23,860 nucleotides of DNA, taken from assembly GCA_002408385.1 (NCBI GenBank), contig DHSB01000024.1:118150-142009 (forward strand), given 5' to 3'. The notes beneath the pieces were generated by a model. That model did no database searches. It saw only the letters and a list, made by a program, of their open reading frames with translations, and had not been told where the DNA came from. Shown here one piece after another: positions 9,189 to 19,265 of this stretch. The stretch is from Myxococcales bacterium UBA5297. Lineage in GTDB: Bacteria; Myxococcota; Myxococcia; Myxococcales; UBA5297. The position numbers were made by a program, and so were the translations under genes. Every line of letters starts with the position of its first letter. Position 1 is the first letter of the stretch.

Positions 9189-9461
9189 TCAGACGTGTGC
9201 GTGCGCTCTCCGCTTGCCGAAGGTGAGGCGGTAGAGCCCAAGCAACAGCAAGCTGCCCGCCACGGCCAGCAGCAGCGACCAGATTGAGAACCCGGTCAGC
9301 CCGGTGCCGAAGATGGCCCCGCCGATAAGTCCGCCAATGAAGGCGCCGGCGATGCCCAGGAGCAGGGTGATGATGAAGCCGCCCGGATCCTTACCGGGCA
9401 TCAGCGCCTTGGCGATGAGGCCTGCGATCAGACCGATGATGATCCACGAGAGCCAACCCAT
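9189..9461 (-). CDS. GlsB/YeaQ/YmgE-type stress-response membrane protein
   Basis: A 90-residue inner-membrane protein with three hydrophobic segments at about 3-21, 27-52 and 60-82, rich in Gly. It has the family's N-terminal pattern (WIIIGLIAGLIAKALMPG) and the central GGFIITLLLGIAGAFIGG. The tail is short, basic and His-containing. The family is often annotated as transglycosylase-associated and is induced by general stress; its biochemical role is unknown. The ATG at 9461 is preceded by a G-rich site (AAGGGGGAC) about 5 nt upstream. It is separate from its neighbours and converges with the uvrA-like gene across 252 nt in which I see no feature. Confidence 0.9.
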   Translation of the reverse strand: MGWLSWIIIGLIAGLIAKALMPGKDPGGFIITLLLGIAGAFIGGLIGGAIFGTGLTGFSIWSLLLAVAGSLLLLGLYRLTFGKRRAHAHV

Positions 9462-9549
9462 GGCGTCCCCCTTGTTCGATCAAGCTTTGCCGGTCGGTCG
9501 GGTAGAGGGAGTGCCCGGCCGGTGGCGCGATCGAGAGAGCGTGCGCCTT

Positions 9550-10177
9550 TCAGGCCATCGCCGCCAAAGCGGGCGAGGCTCCGCCCCCAAGCCGAGCGGC
9601 CGGTCTTGCCGGCGCACGGTATTGCCCGGCTCGAGGAGAAGGCCGCCTTTCGCCGCCGCACCATTGCGAGAGCGCCCCCATCGCCGCGCCGATGTCCTGC
9701 CGCAGGTGTCCCTTCCGAGACCTGCCCGACGTGCCCGGCGACGATGCGCCTGTCGGCACCGAGAAGGTTGAGCGTCGGCCCCTTGGTAAGCTCCCAGCCC
9801 TCCATCGGCTGCTTTCCGGCGAGCACGAGGTTGTTCGGCCGCTTCTTGCCCTGGAGGAAGCTCTTGACCGCCGCGTCCCGGGCTTCGGGGTTGTCGAGGT
9901 TGACTGCGACCAGTGCGAAGCGCTCCGGCTCGTAGTCGTCCTCGATGCGAGCAAGAAGGGGCAGCATCCCCTCGCAGTTGCGCTCGGTGCTCTGCCAGAA
10001 GGCGACGAGCACGAGATCTGCCGAGAGGTCGTCGAGCTTGAAGCCCTCCCCTTCCGAGCGCGGGCGCCGGCGCTGCCAACTCGAGCTCGGCTTCCGGCGG
10101 CCCGGTCAGCAAGTAGTAGATGGCCCATCGTCACGAAGAGGATGAGCCGCGCGCCGACTGCCCCTTCCGATTCGCAT
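9550..10177 (-). pseudogene. Membrane-anchored TlpA/thioredoxin-like gene broken by four single-base insertions
   Basis: The frames on the minus strand fit together into one 207-residue protein if one G is removed at each of four sites: near 10161 (GGGG), 10126 (ATGGG), 10050 (CTCGGAA) and 9712 (GAAGGGACA). The repaired gene would run from ATG 10177 (weak AGGTG site 5 nt upstream) to the TGA at 9550-9552, and 628 minus 4 is divisible by three. It would begin MRIGRAVGARLILFVTMA, a membrane anchor, followed by a thioredoxin-fold domain: GFKLDDLSADLVLVAFWQS, ERFALVAVNLDNPEARDAA, and the C-terminal HVGQVSEGHLRQDIGAAM. The usual W-C-x-x-C is T-E-R-N-C here, so only the second Cys is present and normal dithiol chemistry is unlikely. 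Such proteins usually act in the periplasm. As written, no frame encodes a whole domain. Whether it is a true pseudogene or a sequence error cannot be settled from here. Confidence 0.75.
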
Positions 10178-10272
10178 TGAATCACCTGGCGCCTCGAGTT
10201 TCCGTCAGGTCCGGAGTCGACCAATAGCCCCGAAGCCTCTGGCGGTGTCGAGACGAGGGCAGGACGAACCTG

Positions 10273-11019
10273 TTACCTGCGGCCCCAGCGCTCTACGACT
10301 TCCCGAGCCAGCCCGGGCCTGTTGCTGATGAGCACGTCCACGCCCGACTTCAGGCAGCGCTCTATCTCGACGGGCTCGTCGACGGTCCAGCTCGCCACGG
10401 CGAATCCCCCTTGGTGCCAGCGCGCGACCCTCTCTTGGCCGCAGAGCGAGTGGTGGGGCGCGACGACGGCGAGCCCCGCGGCCCGCGCGGCGAGCTCCCG
10501 CGCGCGCGTCCAGCGCTCCTCTCCCCACAGCGCTCCGAGCGGCAGGGCCGGGGCGCCCAGTCGCGCCCGCAACAGGCAGGCCGGATTGAACGAGGTCACG
10601 ACTATCGGGCGGCCCGGGTAGCGCGAGAGGACTTCGAGGGTGCGCTCGGTCAGGCCGCCGTCTCGCGCCGCGTCGCACTTGAGCTCCACGTCGACCAGCG
10701 CCGTCGGCGGCAGCGCCTCGAGGACCTCCGCGAGTGTCGGGACCTTTTCACCGGCAAAGCGCTCGGAGAAGCGGCGTCCGACATCCACCTCGCGCAGGCG
10801 AGGGAACGGAGTCGCGCGAACCGAGAGCTTTTCGCCCGAAACCCGCTCGAGCGTCTCGTCGTGGGCAACGACCACCTCGCCGGAGGCACAGAGCTGCACG
10901 TCGAGCTCGACGCCGTCGGCGCCCTGGCGGATCGCCTCTCGGAAAGCCGCCAATGTGTTCTCCGGCGCATCGGCGCTCGCTCCGCGGTGGCCGAGCACGA
11001 GCGGCCGCCCGACAGGCAA
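10273..11019 (-). CDS. Glycerophosphodiester phosphodiesterase (GDPD/UgpQ family)
   Basis: This enzyme hydrolyses deacylated phospholipids (glycerophosphodiesters) to glycerol-3-phosphate and an alcohol, using a metal ion in a TIM barrel. Numbering from the proposed start, LGHRGASADAPENTLAAF places the catalytic His at 11 and the ENT motif at 20-22. GVELDVQ gives metal ligands Glu38 and Asp40; AHDETL gives His53; DVELK contributes a further Glu. The C-terminal SWTVDEP and GVDVLISNRPG are also typical. At 248 residues it matches the family. The start is uncertain: the frame is open to 11193, but residues beyond about 11020 look non-coding and overlap the divergent TatA-like gene. I prefer the TTG at 11019; the GTG at 10998 is the alternative. 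No signal peptide is seen, so the protein is probably cytoplasmic. Confidence 0.9.
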   Translation of the reverse strand: MPVGRPLVLGHRGASADAPENTLAAFREAIRQGADGVELDVQLCASGEVVVAHDETLERVSGEKLSVRATPFPRLREVDVGRRFSERFAGEKVPTLAEVLEALPPTALVDVELKCDAARDGGLTERTLEVLSRYPGRPIVVTSFNPACLLRARLGAPALPLGALWGEERWTRARELAARAAGLAVVAPHHSLCGQERVARWHQGGFAVASWTVDEPVEIERCLKSGVDVLISNRPGLAREVVERWGRR

Positions 11020-11098
11020 ACCGAGGCTCGCCGAGCCACGAAGGCCGGAGCAAGAAGTGTTAGGATGCCGGCTTGGTCTCAAGAGGAGCAGCCGGACG

Positions 11099-11230
11099 AT
11101 GCCGAGCTTTGACCTGAGCAGCGGAGACATCACCATCCTGGCCATGGCGCTCGTCCTCGTGGTGATGCCCAGCATGGTGCCGAGGCTGGGCAATCTGCTG
11201 GGGCGCGTCTTCGCGGGGAAAAAGCAGTAG
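11099..11230 (+). CDS. Tiny TatA/E-like membrane protein (43 aa)
   Basis: The predicted 43-residue protein has a short N-terminus, one membrane helix (about residues 11-25, DITILAMALVLVVMP), a hinge, then an amphipathic segment PRLGNLLGRVF and a basic end GKKQ. This is the plan of TatA/TatE subunits of the twin-arginine translocase (helix, hinge, P-x-L-G, amphipathic helix). The usual Phe-Gly at the hinge is replaced by Met-Pro, and the charged tail is almost absent. AGAGGAG lies 10 nt before the ATG at 11099, supporting translation. It diverges from the phosphodiesterase gene across about 80 nt. No tatB or tatC is nearby. It could instead be an unrelated single-span small protein. Confidence 0.55.
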   Translation: MPSFDLSSGDITILAMALVLVVMPSMVPRLGNLLGRVFAGKKQ

Positions 11231-11241
11231 GGCGAGCGAGA

Positions 11242-11309
11242 GTCGGCGGTCGAGAGTCGCCCGGAGCTTTGCCTCTCACTCCCAACTCAAGACTCACAGC
11301 TCAAAGCTC
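11242..11309. repeat. Degenerate heptad-spaced repeats between convergent genes
   Basis: The triplet CTC recurs with exact 7-nt spacing at 11279, 11286, 11293, 11300 and 11307 (consensus NNNRCTC, mainly AAGACTC or ACAGCTC). Before it, GTC recurs every 7 nt at 11242, 11249 and 11256 (GAGAGTC units). The array fills the space between the TatA-like stop and the minus-strand gene ending at 11308 and runs into that gene's TGA. A related run occurs at 14741. Confidence 0.5.
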
Positions 11310-12057
11310 ATTTGCTCTTGCGCCTGGTTGCGAGCTTGCCGGCGAGCTGGCGCACGCTGGGATGCAGCGCCTGGTCGCCGGCTATCGCGCGCAGGTCTCC
11401 GGCGAGCAGGTGCGGCAGGACCTTGAGCGCGACTTCGGGCGGCGTGTAGGGGTTCATCGCCAGGGCTTTGCGCACGCCGGCTCGTGCGCTCCAGCGCGGG
11501 GAACGCCACACCTCGAGCAGGGTCTCGGCCTTGGCCGGCCGGCGCGCGACGATGCGCACGACGGTCGCCTCGGTCATCATTGGATTGAGCAACAGCTCGC
11601 GGATGACTCGAGCGTCCCCCTCGATGGCCAGCCGCGCGATGCGGTCGGGATTGGCCTGCCGCGCGAGCATCTTCTTGTGCCCGAGGGTCAGGTGCTGCAG
11701 CGTCGGGTCCTGATCGCGAGCCGCGTCGGGCTCGATGGCGACTATCGGCGGCTCTTTCGAGAAGAGCGCTGCAACCTCGACCATCTGGAACTCGGCCGCT
11801 GCGTCGTAGATGCGGCCGCGATGGGTGTAGGGGAGATCGGCGTCGCTCGCGAGCATCAGCGCGCGCGACAGCGAGGCGAGCGCCTGGCCGACCTTCGGCG
11901 AAGTCTTCGCTTCGGCGACGAGCACCTTGAGGGTATGCGCGGCCTCGACAGGCTCGATGCGGGCCAGCGCTCGCGCTGCCGCCGCGTCACCGGCCGCCCC
12001 GACCTCTATCGAGGAGAGAAGCGAGACGAGCTGCTCTGCGCGCTCGGATTTCGCCAT
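11308..12057 (-). CDS. Helical-repeat-like protein of unknown function (249 aa)
   Basis: This cytoplasmic-looking protein (no signal peptide, no membrane span) begins MAKSERAEQLVSLLSSIEVG and is almost entirely predicted helix, rich in Ala, Leu, Glu and Arg. The second half has short helical units with recurring Asn-Pro or His-Pro turns: LLLNPMMTEATVVRIVARR, ALAMNPYTPPEVALKVLPHL and ALHPSVRQLAGKL. They resemble HEAT or leucine-rich-variant repeats, usually protein-binding scaffolds. A basic tail ATRRKSK ends it. The ATG at 12057 is preceded by GAGGG and AAGGAG. It starts only 16 nt after the stop of the zinc-ribbon/DPF gene on the same strand, so the two are almost surely co-transcribed and probably act together. 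I know no characterised homologue; the repeat reading is by eye. Confidence 0.78.
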   Translation of the reverse strand: MAKSERAEQLVSLLSSIEVGAAGDAAAARALARIEPVEAAHTLKVLVAEAKTSPKVGQALASLSRALMLASDADLPYTHRGRIYDAAAEFQMVEVAALFSKEPPIVAIEPDAARDQDPTLQHLTLGHKKMLARQANPDRIARLAIEGDARVIRELLLNPMMTEATVVRIVARRPAKAETLLEVWRSPRWSARAGVRKALAMNPYTPPEVALKVLPHLLAGDLRAIAGDQALHPSVRQLAGKLATRRKSK

Positions 12058-12073
12058 CGGACCCTCGGCTCCT

Positions 12074-14362
12074 TCAGTCCTTGTCCGCGGCCGGAGGCGC
12101 GAAGCGGACCTTGTCGCCCTTGGCCTGCCGGACGGCGGCGGGCGCAGGCGCGCTCTGCGCTTTCTTCGGCGCCGCGGCCGGTGGCGCGACGACGGGCTGG
12201 GCTGCGCCGGCCGCCGCACTCTCGCCGTTGGCTCTTGCCTCCTGCAGCGGGGCCGGCGACGCGGCCGCCTCGGGCTTCTTCGGCGCTCCCGGCTGCTCGC
12301 GCATCGCCTTGTCGAACGGCTGAGGCTCGACCCGAATCTGGTGGAACGCGAGATCGTCCGGGTACTCGTAGAAGGCGACGAAGAAGTCGGCGGTCTCGCC
12401 GGCCGCTATCGGCGCGGAGGACTGCGCGAGCCGCCGGTTGAGCGACCCGAGCGCGGCGGGACTGATCAGGCCGTAGACGTCCTCGGGCGACGGAAGGGCG
12501 CCGGCCGGCGCGGTCGCGTTCCGGGCAACGGCTGAGCCGCTGAGCAGCTCGACTCGAATACCGACCGGCCCGACGGGCGCTACGCCGATGTTTCGCAGCT
12601 TGCCGCGCACGTAGAAGATGGTGCGGTCGGCGCTCGTCTCGAACAGACCGTTGGTGACCTCTTCGGGGACGAGGTCGCCCAGGATCCCGGCAGCCTCCAT
12701 TCCCTGGATCTCTCCGGCCGCGGCGCGGATGGTGCCGTAGAAAGACACGGCGAGCAGGCCGATACCGAGCAGCGCGACCATCGCCGAGCCGAGCAGCGAC
12801 GAGGCGGTGCTGCGCCTCCTCTCGGTCTTCCCCGTCGGCACTTGGCGCGACCACTTGGCACCGGCGACGGCGCGGGCGGCTGCCGCCGCGGCTTCGCCTG
12901 CCTCCGGCGCGCTCAGGGAGCGCATCGGTCGCGACGGCCGCTCAGTCGCCAGAGGAATACTCGGCTGGGCTGCCGCTGGCATTGGGGTCTGCTGTCTGGG
13001 AGCCGGGGAACGCGGACCGAAGAGCTCGGCAGCCGCGGCCGCCTTGAGGAACGGGTCGTCTCCGCCCTGGGACGGGTGCGCCGGAGCGTTGAGCTCGAGA
13101 CCGGAAGGTGACGCCCCCAGGTCGATTTCGCCGAAGGAGGCTCCAGCCAGCGGGCCTCCAGACGGTTCGGACGGCCCCAAGCCGAACGTCCCGGGGCCAG
13201 GCCCGCCAACGGCGTTTGCGAAGGGATCGGCCGGAGCTCCGAGGGCTGCTCCGAGGTCGAGCGGAGGAATCGCGGAAGCCGGGGGGGCTGCCGGTCCGGG
13301 TTGAGAGCGGCCGAGATCCAAGTTGGCGAAGGGATCGCCTCCGCCCGGGACCGCGACGCGGGGCGAGGCAGCGGCGACCGGCCTTACCTGCGCCGCCTCG
13401 TGGAGCGCCGCGAAGGGGTCGACGGGCGCGCTCGGACGCGGGGCGGCCTGCATTGCGGCGAAAGGATCGTTCGCGATCGCGGCCGGCCGCTGTGGCGGCG
13501 GCGAGAGCGAGGCGAAGGGGTCGGAGGGGACCGCGGGCCGAGGCGCCGGAGGAGCGGGCTGCATCGCCGCGAAGGGATCGTGCGGGACTGCCGCTCGCGG
13601 TGCCTGCGCCGGCGCGGCCGCTCTGAGCGCGGCGAAGGGATCGGCGGCAGGCGCCGCAGGCCTGGCGGTTGTGGCGCTGCCCTGGAGCGCTGCGAAGGGA
13701 TCGACCGCGAGCCTCGATGGCGGCTCATGCGCATCGAGGGTGGCAAAGGGGTCAGCGGCGGGCCGGGGAGGAGCCTGCGAGGGCGCACCGAGCGAGCCGA
13801 AAGGATCGGCAGCGGGCCTTGCGGCAGGCGACTGTGAACCGAGGCTGGCGAAGGGATCGGCGCGCACCGCCTGCGGCGCAGGCGAAGGCGCGGGGGGCAT
13901 TGGCGCATTGCCGACGCCGATGAGGTCGGGCATCGCGATGTCGAGCACGCCGGCCGGCGGAGTCGGGGCCGCGGGCTGACCAAGATCGAGGTCGGCGAAA
14001 GGATCGTCGGAGCGGGCAGCCGGCCTGGCCGCCGCGCCTACGAAGGGATCCACCGCGGGCTGCAACTCGGAGGTCTGGAACGGCGCGAAGGGGTCGACCT
14101 TCGACTCGAGCCGCGAGAGTGCGCCGGGAGGCAGGGTTGTAGCCTTGGGAGCCGGCCCCGGTCGCCCGGTGGGAGGGGAACCGGCATTGCCAGCGGGCGG
14201 CTTGCCGCCGATAGGCACCGCGTCGGGCGCCGGGGCCGCGTTGTCCTTCCGGACGACGAAGGTGGTCGCACACTTGGTGCAGCGGACCTTGACGCCGCGC
14301 GCCGTAACCTTTTCGTCGGCGATCTTGAAGCGCGCCTTGCAGGCGGCGCATTGGACGATCAT
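12074..14362 (-). CDS. MJ0042 zinc-ribbon protein with DPF-repeat linker, TM helix and DUF3426-like domain
   Basis: This 762-residue protein starts at ATG 14362, where MIVQCAACKARFKIADEKV begins the zinc ribbon (Cys 5, 8, 28 and 31, two CxxC). An in-frame ATG at 14401 would put 13 odd residues ahead of that conserved start. Residues about 85-440 form a Pro/Ala-rich low-complexity linker carrying fifteen Asp-Pro-Phe motifs, mostly DPFAxL or DPFAxM. A single membrane helix lies at about 522-542 (MVALLGIGLLAVSFYGTI), preceded by Lys/Arg, so the ribbon and linker are cytoplasmic and the rest is periplasmic. Residues about 580-677 (FYVRGKLRNIGVAPVGPV and following) look like the beta-sandwich of DUF3426 proteins. 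A Pro/Ala-rich tail ends it. In myxobacteria, zinc-ribbon transmembrane proteins occur in motility or envelope complexes; a role here is not established. It forms an operon with the following helical protein. Confidence 0.85.
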   Translation of the reverse strand: MIVQCAACKARFKIADEKVTARGVKVRCTKCATTFVVRKDNAAPAPDAVPIGGKPPAGNAGSPPTGRPGPAPKATTLPPGALSRLESKVDPFAPFQTSELQPAVDPFVGAAARPAARSDDPFADLDLGQPAAPTPPAGVLDIAMPDLIGVGNAPMPPAPSPAPQAVRADPFASLGSQSPAARPAADPFGSLGAPSQAPPRPAADPFATLDAHEPPSRLAVDPFAALQGSATTARPAAPAADPFAALRAAAPAQAPRAAVPHDPFAAMQPAPPAPRPAVPSDPFASLSPPPQRPAAIANDPFAAMQAAPRPSAPVDPFAALHEAAQVRPVAAASPRVAVPGGGDPFANLDLGRSQPGPAAPPASAIPPLDLGAALGAPADPFANAVGGPGPGTFGLGPSEPSGGPLAGASFGEIDLGASPSGLELNAPAHPSQGGDDPFLKAAAAAELFGPRSPAPRQQTPMPAAAQPSIPLATERPSRPMRSLSAPEAGEAAAAAARAVAGAKWSRQVPTGKTERRRSTASSLLGSAMVALLGIGLLAVSFYGTIRAAAGEIQGMEAAGILGDLVPEEVTNGLFETSADRTIFYVRGKLRNIGVAPVGPVGIRVELLSGSAVARNATAPAGALPSPEDVYGLISPAALGSLNRRLAQSSAPIAAGETADFFVAFYEYPDDLAFHQIRVEPQPFDKAMREQPGAPKKPEAAASPAPLQEARANGESAAAGAAQPVVAPPAAAPKKAQSAPAPAAVRQAKGDKVRFAPPAADKD
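13049..14098 (-). repeat. Array of 15 DPF short linear motifs (codon-level repeat)
   Basis: Within the zinc-ribbon gene, the plus strand shows recurring GCGAAGGGRTC, the complement of codons for Asp-Pro-Phe-Ala. Fifteen DPF motifs are present, at irregular spacing (commonly 15-30 residues), embedded in Pro/Ala-rich sequence. The position after DPF is nearly always Ala, and most motifs have Leu or Met two residues later. The spacers share no sequence, so the motif is conserved and not a recent tandem duplication. Confidence 0.8.
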
Positions 14363-14795
14363 GGGAGCCCTTGGCCTAGCGGGCATTATGGGCAGGCGCA
14401 ATCGGCGCGATCAAGCTTCGACTGTGCTTGGCATCACAGTGTCCGGGCCCCGGCGCTCGCGGCGACTGCGCCGCTTCGCTCGCAGCTCGCTGCTCGGGGG
14501 ACCGTCCCGGCGCTCGTCCCGTTGCAGCGGCCTTCCTTCACGACGAATCGCCCGGAGCCCTGCGCCCAGATCGAGGGTGCCCCGCCGGCCCCGGACCCTT
14601 CCGGTGCTCGACTCGAGCCGAAGAGGGCGTGCCTGGGACGAACGCCCGAGCCAGGGTCAGCGGGGGACGTGGTTTCCGAGCGGGCGCGTCAACGAGCTCG
14701 GCGGCACGGCCAACCATCGCGCCCCACGAGAGCTGCATGACTCACAACTCAGGACTCACTCGATTCACTCATCGAGCCTCGAGGCGACCGCCGCG
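14363..14795. other. Intergenic stretch between parE and the zinc-ribbon gene, with heptad repeat
   Basis: This 433-nt gap lies downstream of parE and upstream of the zinc-ribbon gene, both on the minus strand. At 14741, 14748 and 14755 CTC recurs at exact 7-nt spacing (units ACAACTC, AGGACTC), like the array at 11279-11309. The rest is GC-rich with no protein-like frame. The promoter of the zinc-ribbon gene should be here, but I see no clear boxes. Confidence 0.5.
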
Positions 14796-16721
<1,926 letters not shown>

Positions 16722-16895
16722 GGCTTTCGAGCTCCTTCGCCGAATGCCGAACTTTAGTGACGGTTACCTGCTGGGAAGGCGCGACGCCGGGTCGGAGGGG
16801 CGCTCAGGCGCGTTGCTTTCGGCAGCCTCCCCCTCCCTCGCCTGGAGGCTCGGGCTGAGCGGTGTATGCCTGGTCCGTCGCACGCTCAAGTCGCC

Positions 16896-19265
16896 CTAGC
16901 CTTCCTTCTCGGGCAGCGGCACCCAGATCAGTGAGTGCTCGGCGAGCTTGACCCTCTCCTTGCGCGTGAGCTGCCGGCCCTTGCCGCCGCGGGCGAAGAC
17001 GCCCTGCTTGCCGACCACCACCTCGAAGCGCTTGCCCTTCTCGCTCTCGAGCTTGAGCGAGGCGCTGCGGTCGGCGGTGCACAGGAAGGCGATGACCTTG
17101 TCGTCCTCGTCGACCTTGATGACGGTGACGCCCTTGCCCGGGCCGGCGAGCTCGTTGATCTCCTTGGCCCGGACGACGATGACGTTGCTGCGCTCGGTGA
17201 CCAGGGTGACGAGCTCCTTCGGGCCCACCGGCACCACGCCGACGATGGGGCTCTCGCGCGTGCGCTTGGCGAACAGGCGCCCGGCGCGGGTCGAGACCTC
17301 GGTGTGCGGCTCGAGCGAAAAGCGCATGCCGAAGCCCTTCTCGCTGACCGCGAGCATCTTCTCCGGCCTAGGGAGCCGGGCGTCGAGCGAGAGCGCGCCG
17401 ACGACCCGCTCGCCGTCGTCGAACTTGAAGAGCTTCTGCACCGGGTCGCCGTAGCCGGTCGAGGGCGGGATGTCGTGGAAGCGGGTGACGTAGGCGGCGC
17501 CGAAGTTGGTGAAGAAGACCACGTTCGACTTGAGCGAGCCGGCCAAGACCGCCATCACCTCGTCACCCTCGCGCAGGCGGGTCGTGCTCGGGTCCTTCAC
17601 CTCGCGCAGCCGCTTGACCCAGCCGTCGCGGGTGAGCACGACGTGCGCGTCCTCGTCGGCGATGAAGGTCTCCTCGCTGACCTCGATCTCCTCGACCGGC
17701 CCGCCGATGCGGGTGCGGCGCTTGTCGCCGTAGGCCTTGCGGATCTCGGCGAGCTCGTCCTGGACGATGCCCCAGCGCATCTTCGGGTGCTTGAGCAGGT
17801 TGGAGAGCCGCTTCTGCTCGGCGCGCTTCTCCTTGAGCTCCTTCTGGACGACGAGGATCTCCAGGCGGGCGAGCTTGTAGAGCTTCATCTCGAGGATGGC
17901 CTCGGCCTGCTCGTCGCTCAGCTTGAAGCGCTTGATGAGCTTGCCGGCCGCGTCGGCCTTGCCCTCGGACTTGCGGATGATGCGGAGCATCTCGTCGAGC
18001 GCGTCGTAGACCTTCTCGAAGCCCTCGAGGATGTGCAGCCGCTTGCAGATCTCGTCGAGCTCGTGCTCGAGGCGCCGGGTCACCACCTCGAAGCGAAAGT
18101 CGAGGAAGTGGCGCAGCATCGCCTTCAGGTCGAGCCGCTGCGGGGTGCCGACCTCGGGGTTGTCGGTCGGGACCAGGCAGGTGAGGTTGACGTTGAAGTT
18201 GGTGTGCAGCGGGGTGTGCTTGAAGAGGTAGGCCATGACCACTTCGGGGTCGGCCTCCTTCTTTAGCTCGAGGACGACGCGCACCTCGGCGGTCGACTCG
18301 TCGCGCACGTCGAGCAGCGGCGGCAGCTTTCGCTCGCGCACCAGGTCGCCAATCTTCTGCACCAAGGTGGCCTTGTTGACCGTGTAGGGGATGGAGGTGA
18401 TGACGATGAACTGGCCGCCGCGCTTGGCCTCCTCGAGCTTCCACTCGCCGCGCAGGCGCACCGCGCCCTGGCCGGTCTCGTAGATCTCGCGCAGCTCGGC
18501 CTTCGAGTTGAGGATCTGGCCGCCGGTCGGGAAGTCGGGCCCCTTGACCTGCTTGAGCAAGTCCTTGGTCTCGAGCTTGGGGTTCTCGATGAGCGCGCGC
18601 AGCGCCTCGCACAGCTCGCCCAGGTTGTGGGGCGGGATGTTGGTCGCCATGCCCACGGCGATGCCGGTCGCCCCGTTCATCAACAGCTGGGGCACGCGCG
18701 AGGGGATGACGATGGGCTCGAAGAGCGAGCCGTCGTAGGTCGGCCGATAGCCCACCGTTTTCTTCTTGAGCTCGACGAGCAGCTCGGAGGCCAGCGGCTG
18801 CAGGCGGCACTCGGTGTAGCGCATCGCCGCGGCCGAGTCGCCGTCGAGCGAGCCGAAGTTGCCGTGCCCGTCGACCAGCGGGTAGCGCAGGCTGAACTCC
18901 TGCGCCATGCGCACCAGGGCCTCGTAGATCGCCGAGTCGCCGTGCGGGTGGTACTGGCCCATCACCGTGCCCACGACCTTGGCCGACTTCTGGAACTTCG
19001 CCTCGTGAGTGAGGTGGTGGTCGTGGTACATCCCGAACAGGATGCGCCGCTGGACCGGCTTGAGCCCGTCGCGCACGTCGGGAAGGGCGCGCGAGGTGAT
19101 GACCGACAGGGCGTAGTTGAGGTAGCGGCGCCTCGCCTCCTCGTGGAGGAAGGCAGGCACCTCGCCTGCGCCGCCGTCGCCGCCGCCTCCGGCCGGCTCG
19201 TTCGGGCGCTTCTTCTGCTGCTTGTTGGTCAGGTCAGCCGCAAACATGCTCAGTTGTTCCGCCAT
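16896..19265 (-). CDS. parC: DNA topoisomerase IV subunit A (ParC; GyrA family)
   Basis: The 789-residue breakage-reunion subunit of a type IIA topoisomerase. After a disordered, Gly-rich N-terminus of about 35 residues, the family signature [16 protein letters not shown] begins near 59. The quinolone-resistance region has [16 protein letters not shown] with Ser111 and Glu115, equivalent to the GyrA Ser83/Asp87 pair, so the residues look quinolone-sensitive. The active-site Tyr is 150 in [13 protein letters not shown] coiled-coil and tower region follows. The C-terminal domain is a beta-pinwheel-like set of repeats. Near its end, [10 protein letters not shown] is only a partial GyrA box, arguing for decatenase rather than gyrase activity. 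Its start at 19265 has a weak ribosome site (ACAAGGC). It is the upstream gene of the pair with parE. A gyrase function cannot be excluded from sequence alone. Confidence 0.92.
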   Translation of the reverse strand: MAEQLSMFAADLTNKQQKKRPNEPAGGGGDGGAGEVPAFLHEEARRRYLNYALSVITSRALPDVRDGLKPVQRRILFGMYHDHHLTHEAKFQKSAKVVGTVMGQYHPHGDSAIYEALVRMAQEFSLRYPLVDGHGNFGSLDGDSAAAMRYTECRLQPLASELLVELKKKTVGYRPTYDGSLFEPIVIPSRVPQLLMNGATGIAVGMATNIPPHNLGELCEALRALIENPKLETKDLLKQVKGPDFPTGGQILNSKAELREIYETGQGAVRLRGEWKLEEAKRGGQFIVITSIPYTVNKATLVQKIGDLVRERKLPPLLDVRDESTAEVRVVLELKKEADPEVVMAYLFKHTPLHTNFNVNLTCLVPTDNPEVGTPQRLDLKAMLRHFLDFRFEVVTRRLEHELDEICKRLHILEGFEKVYDALDEMLRIIRKSEGKADAAGKLIKRFKLSDEQAEAILEMKLYKLARLEILVVQKELKEKRAEQKRLSNLLKHPKMRWGIVQDELAEIRKAYGDKRRTRIGGPVEEIEVSEETFIADEDAHVVLTRDGWVKRLREVKDPSTTRLREGDEVMAVLAGSLKSNVVFFTNFGAAYVTRFHDIPPSTGYGDPVQKLFKFDDGERVVGALSLDARLPRPEKMLAVSEKGFGMRFSLEPHTEVSTRAGRLFAKRTRESPIVGVVPVGPKELVTLVTERSNVIVVRAKEINELAGPGKGVTVIKVDEDDKVIAFLCTADRSASLKLESEKGKRFEVVVGKQGVFARGGKGRQLTRKERVKLAEHSLIWVPLPEKEG

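Noticed and set aside
13049..14098. Regular GCGAAGGGRTC repeats that might suggest a CRISPR or iteron array
   Set aside because: The repeats are in phase with the codons of a convincing gene, are short (about 10 nt), irregularly spaced, and encode the DPF motif.
12074..14362. DPF motifs as clathrin-adaptor (AP2) binding signals
   Set aside because: The tripeptide is the same, but there is no reason to expect an AP2-like partner in a bacterium; treated as a bacterial docking motif of unknown partner.
16935..18266. A 443-codon open frame on the plus strand opposite parC
   Set aside because: Same reason: antisense shadow of parC, no family similarity, no ribosome site.
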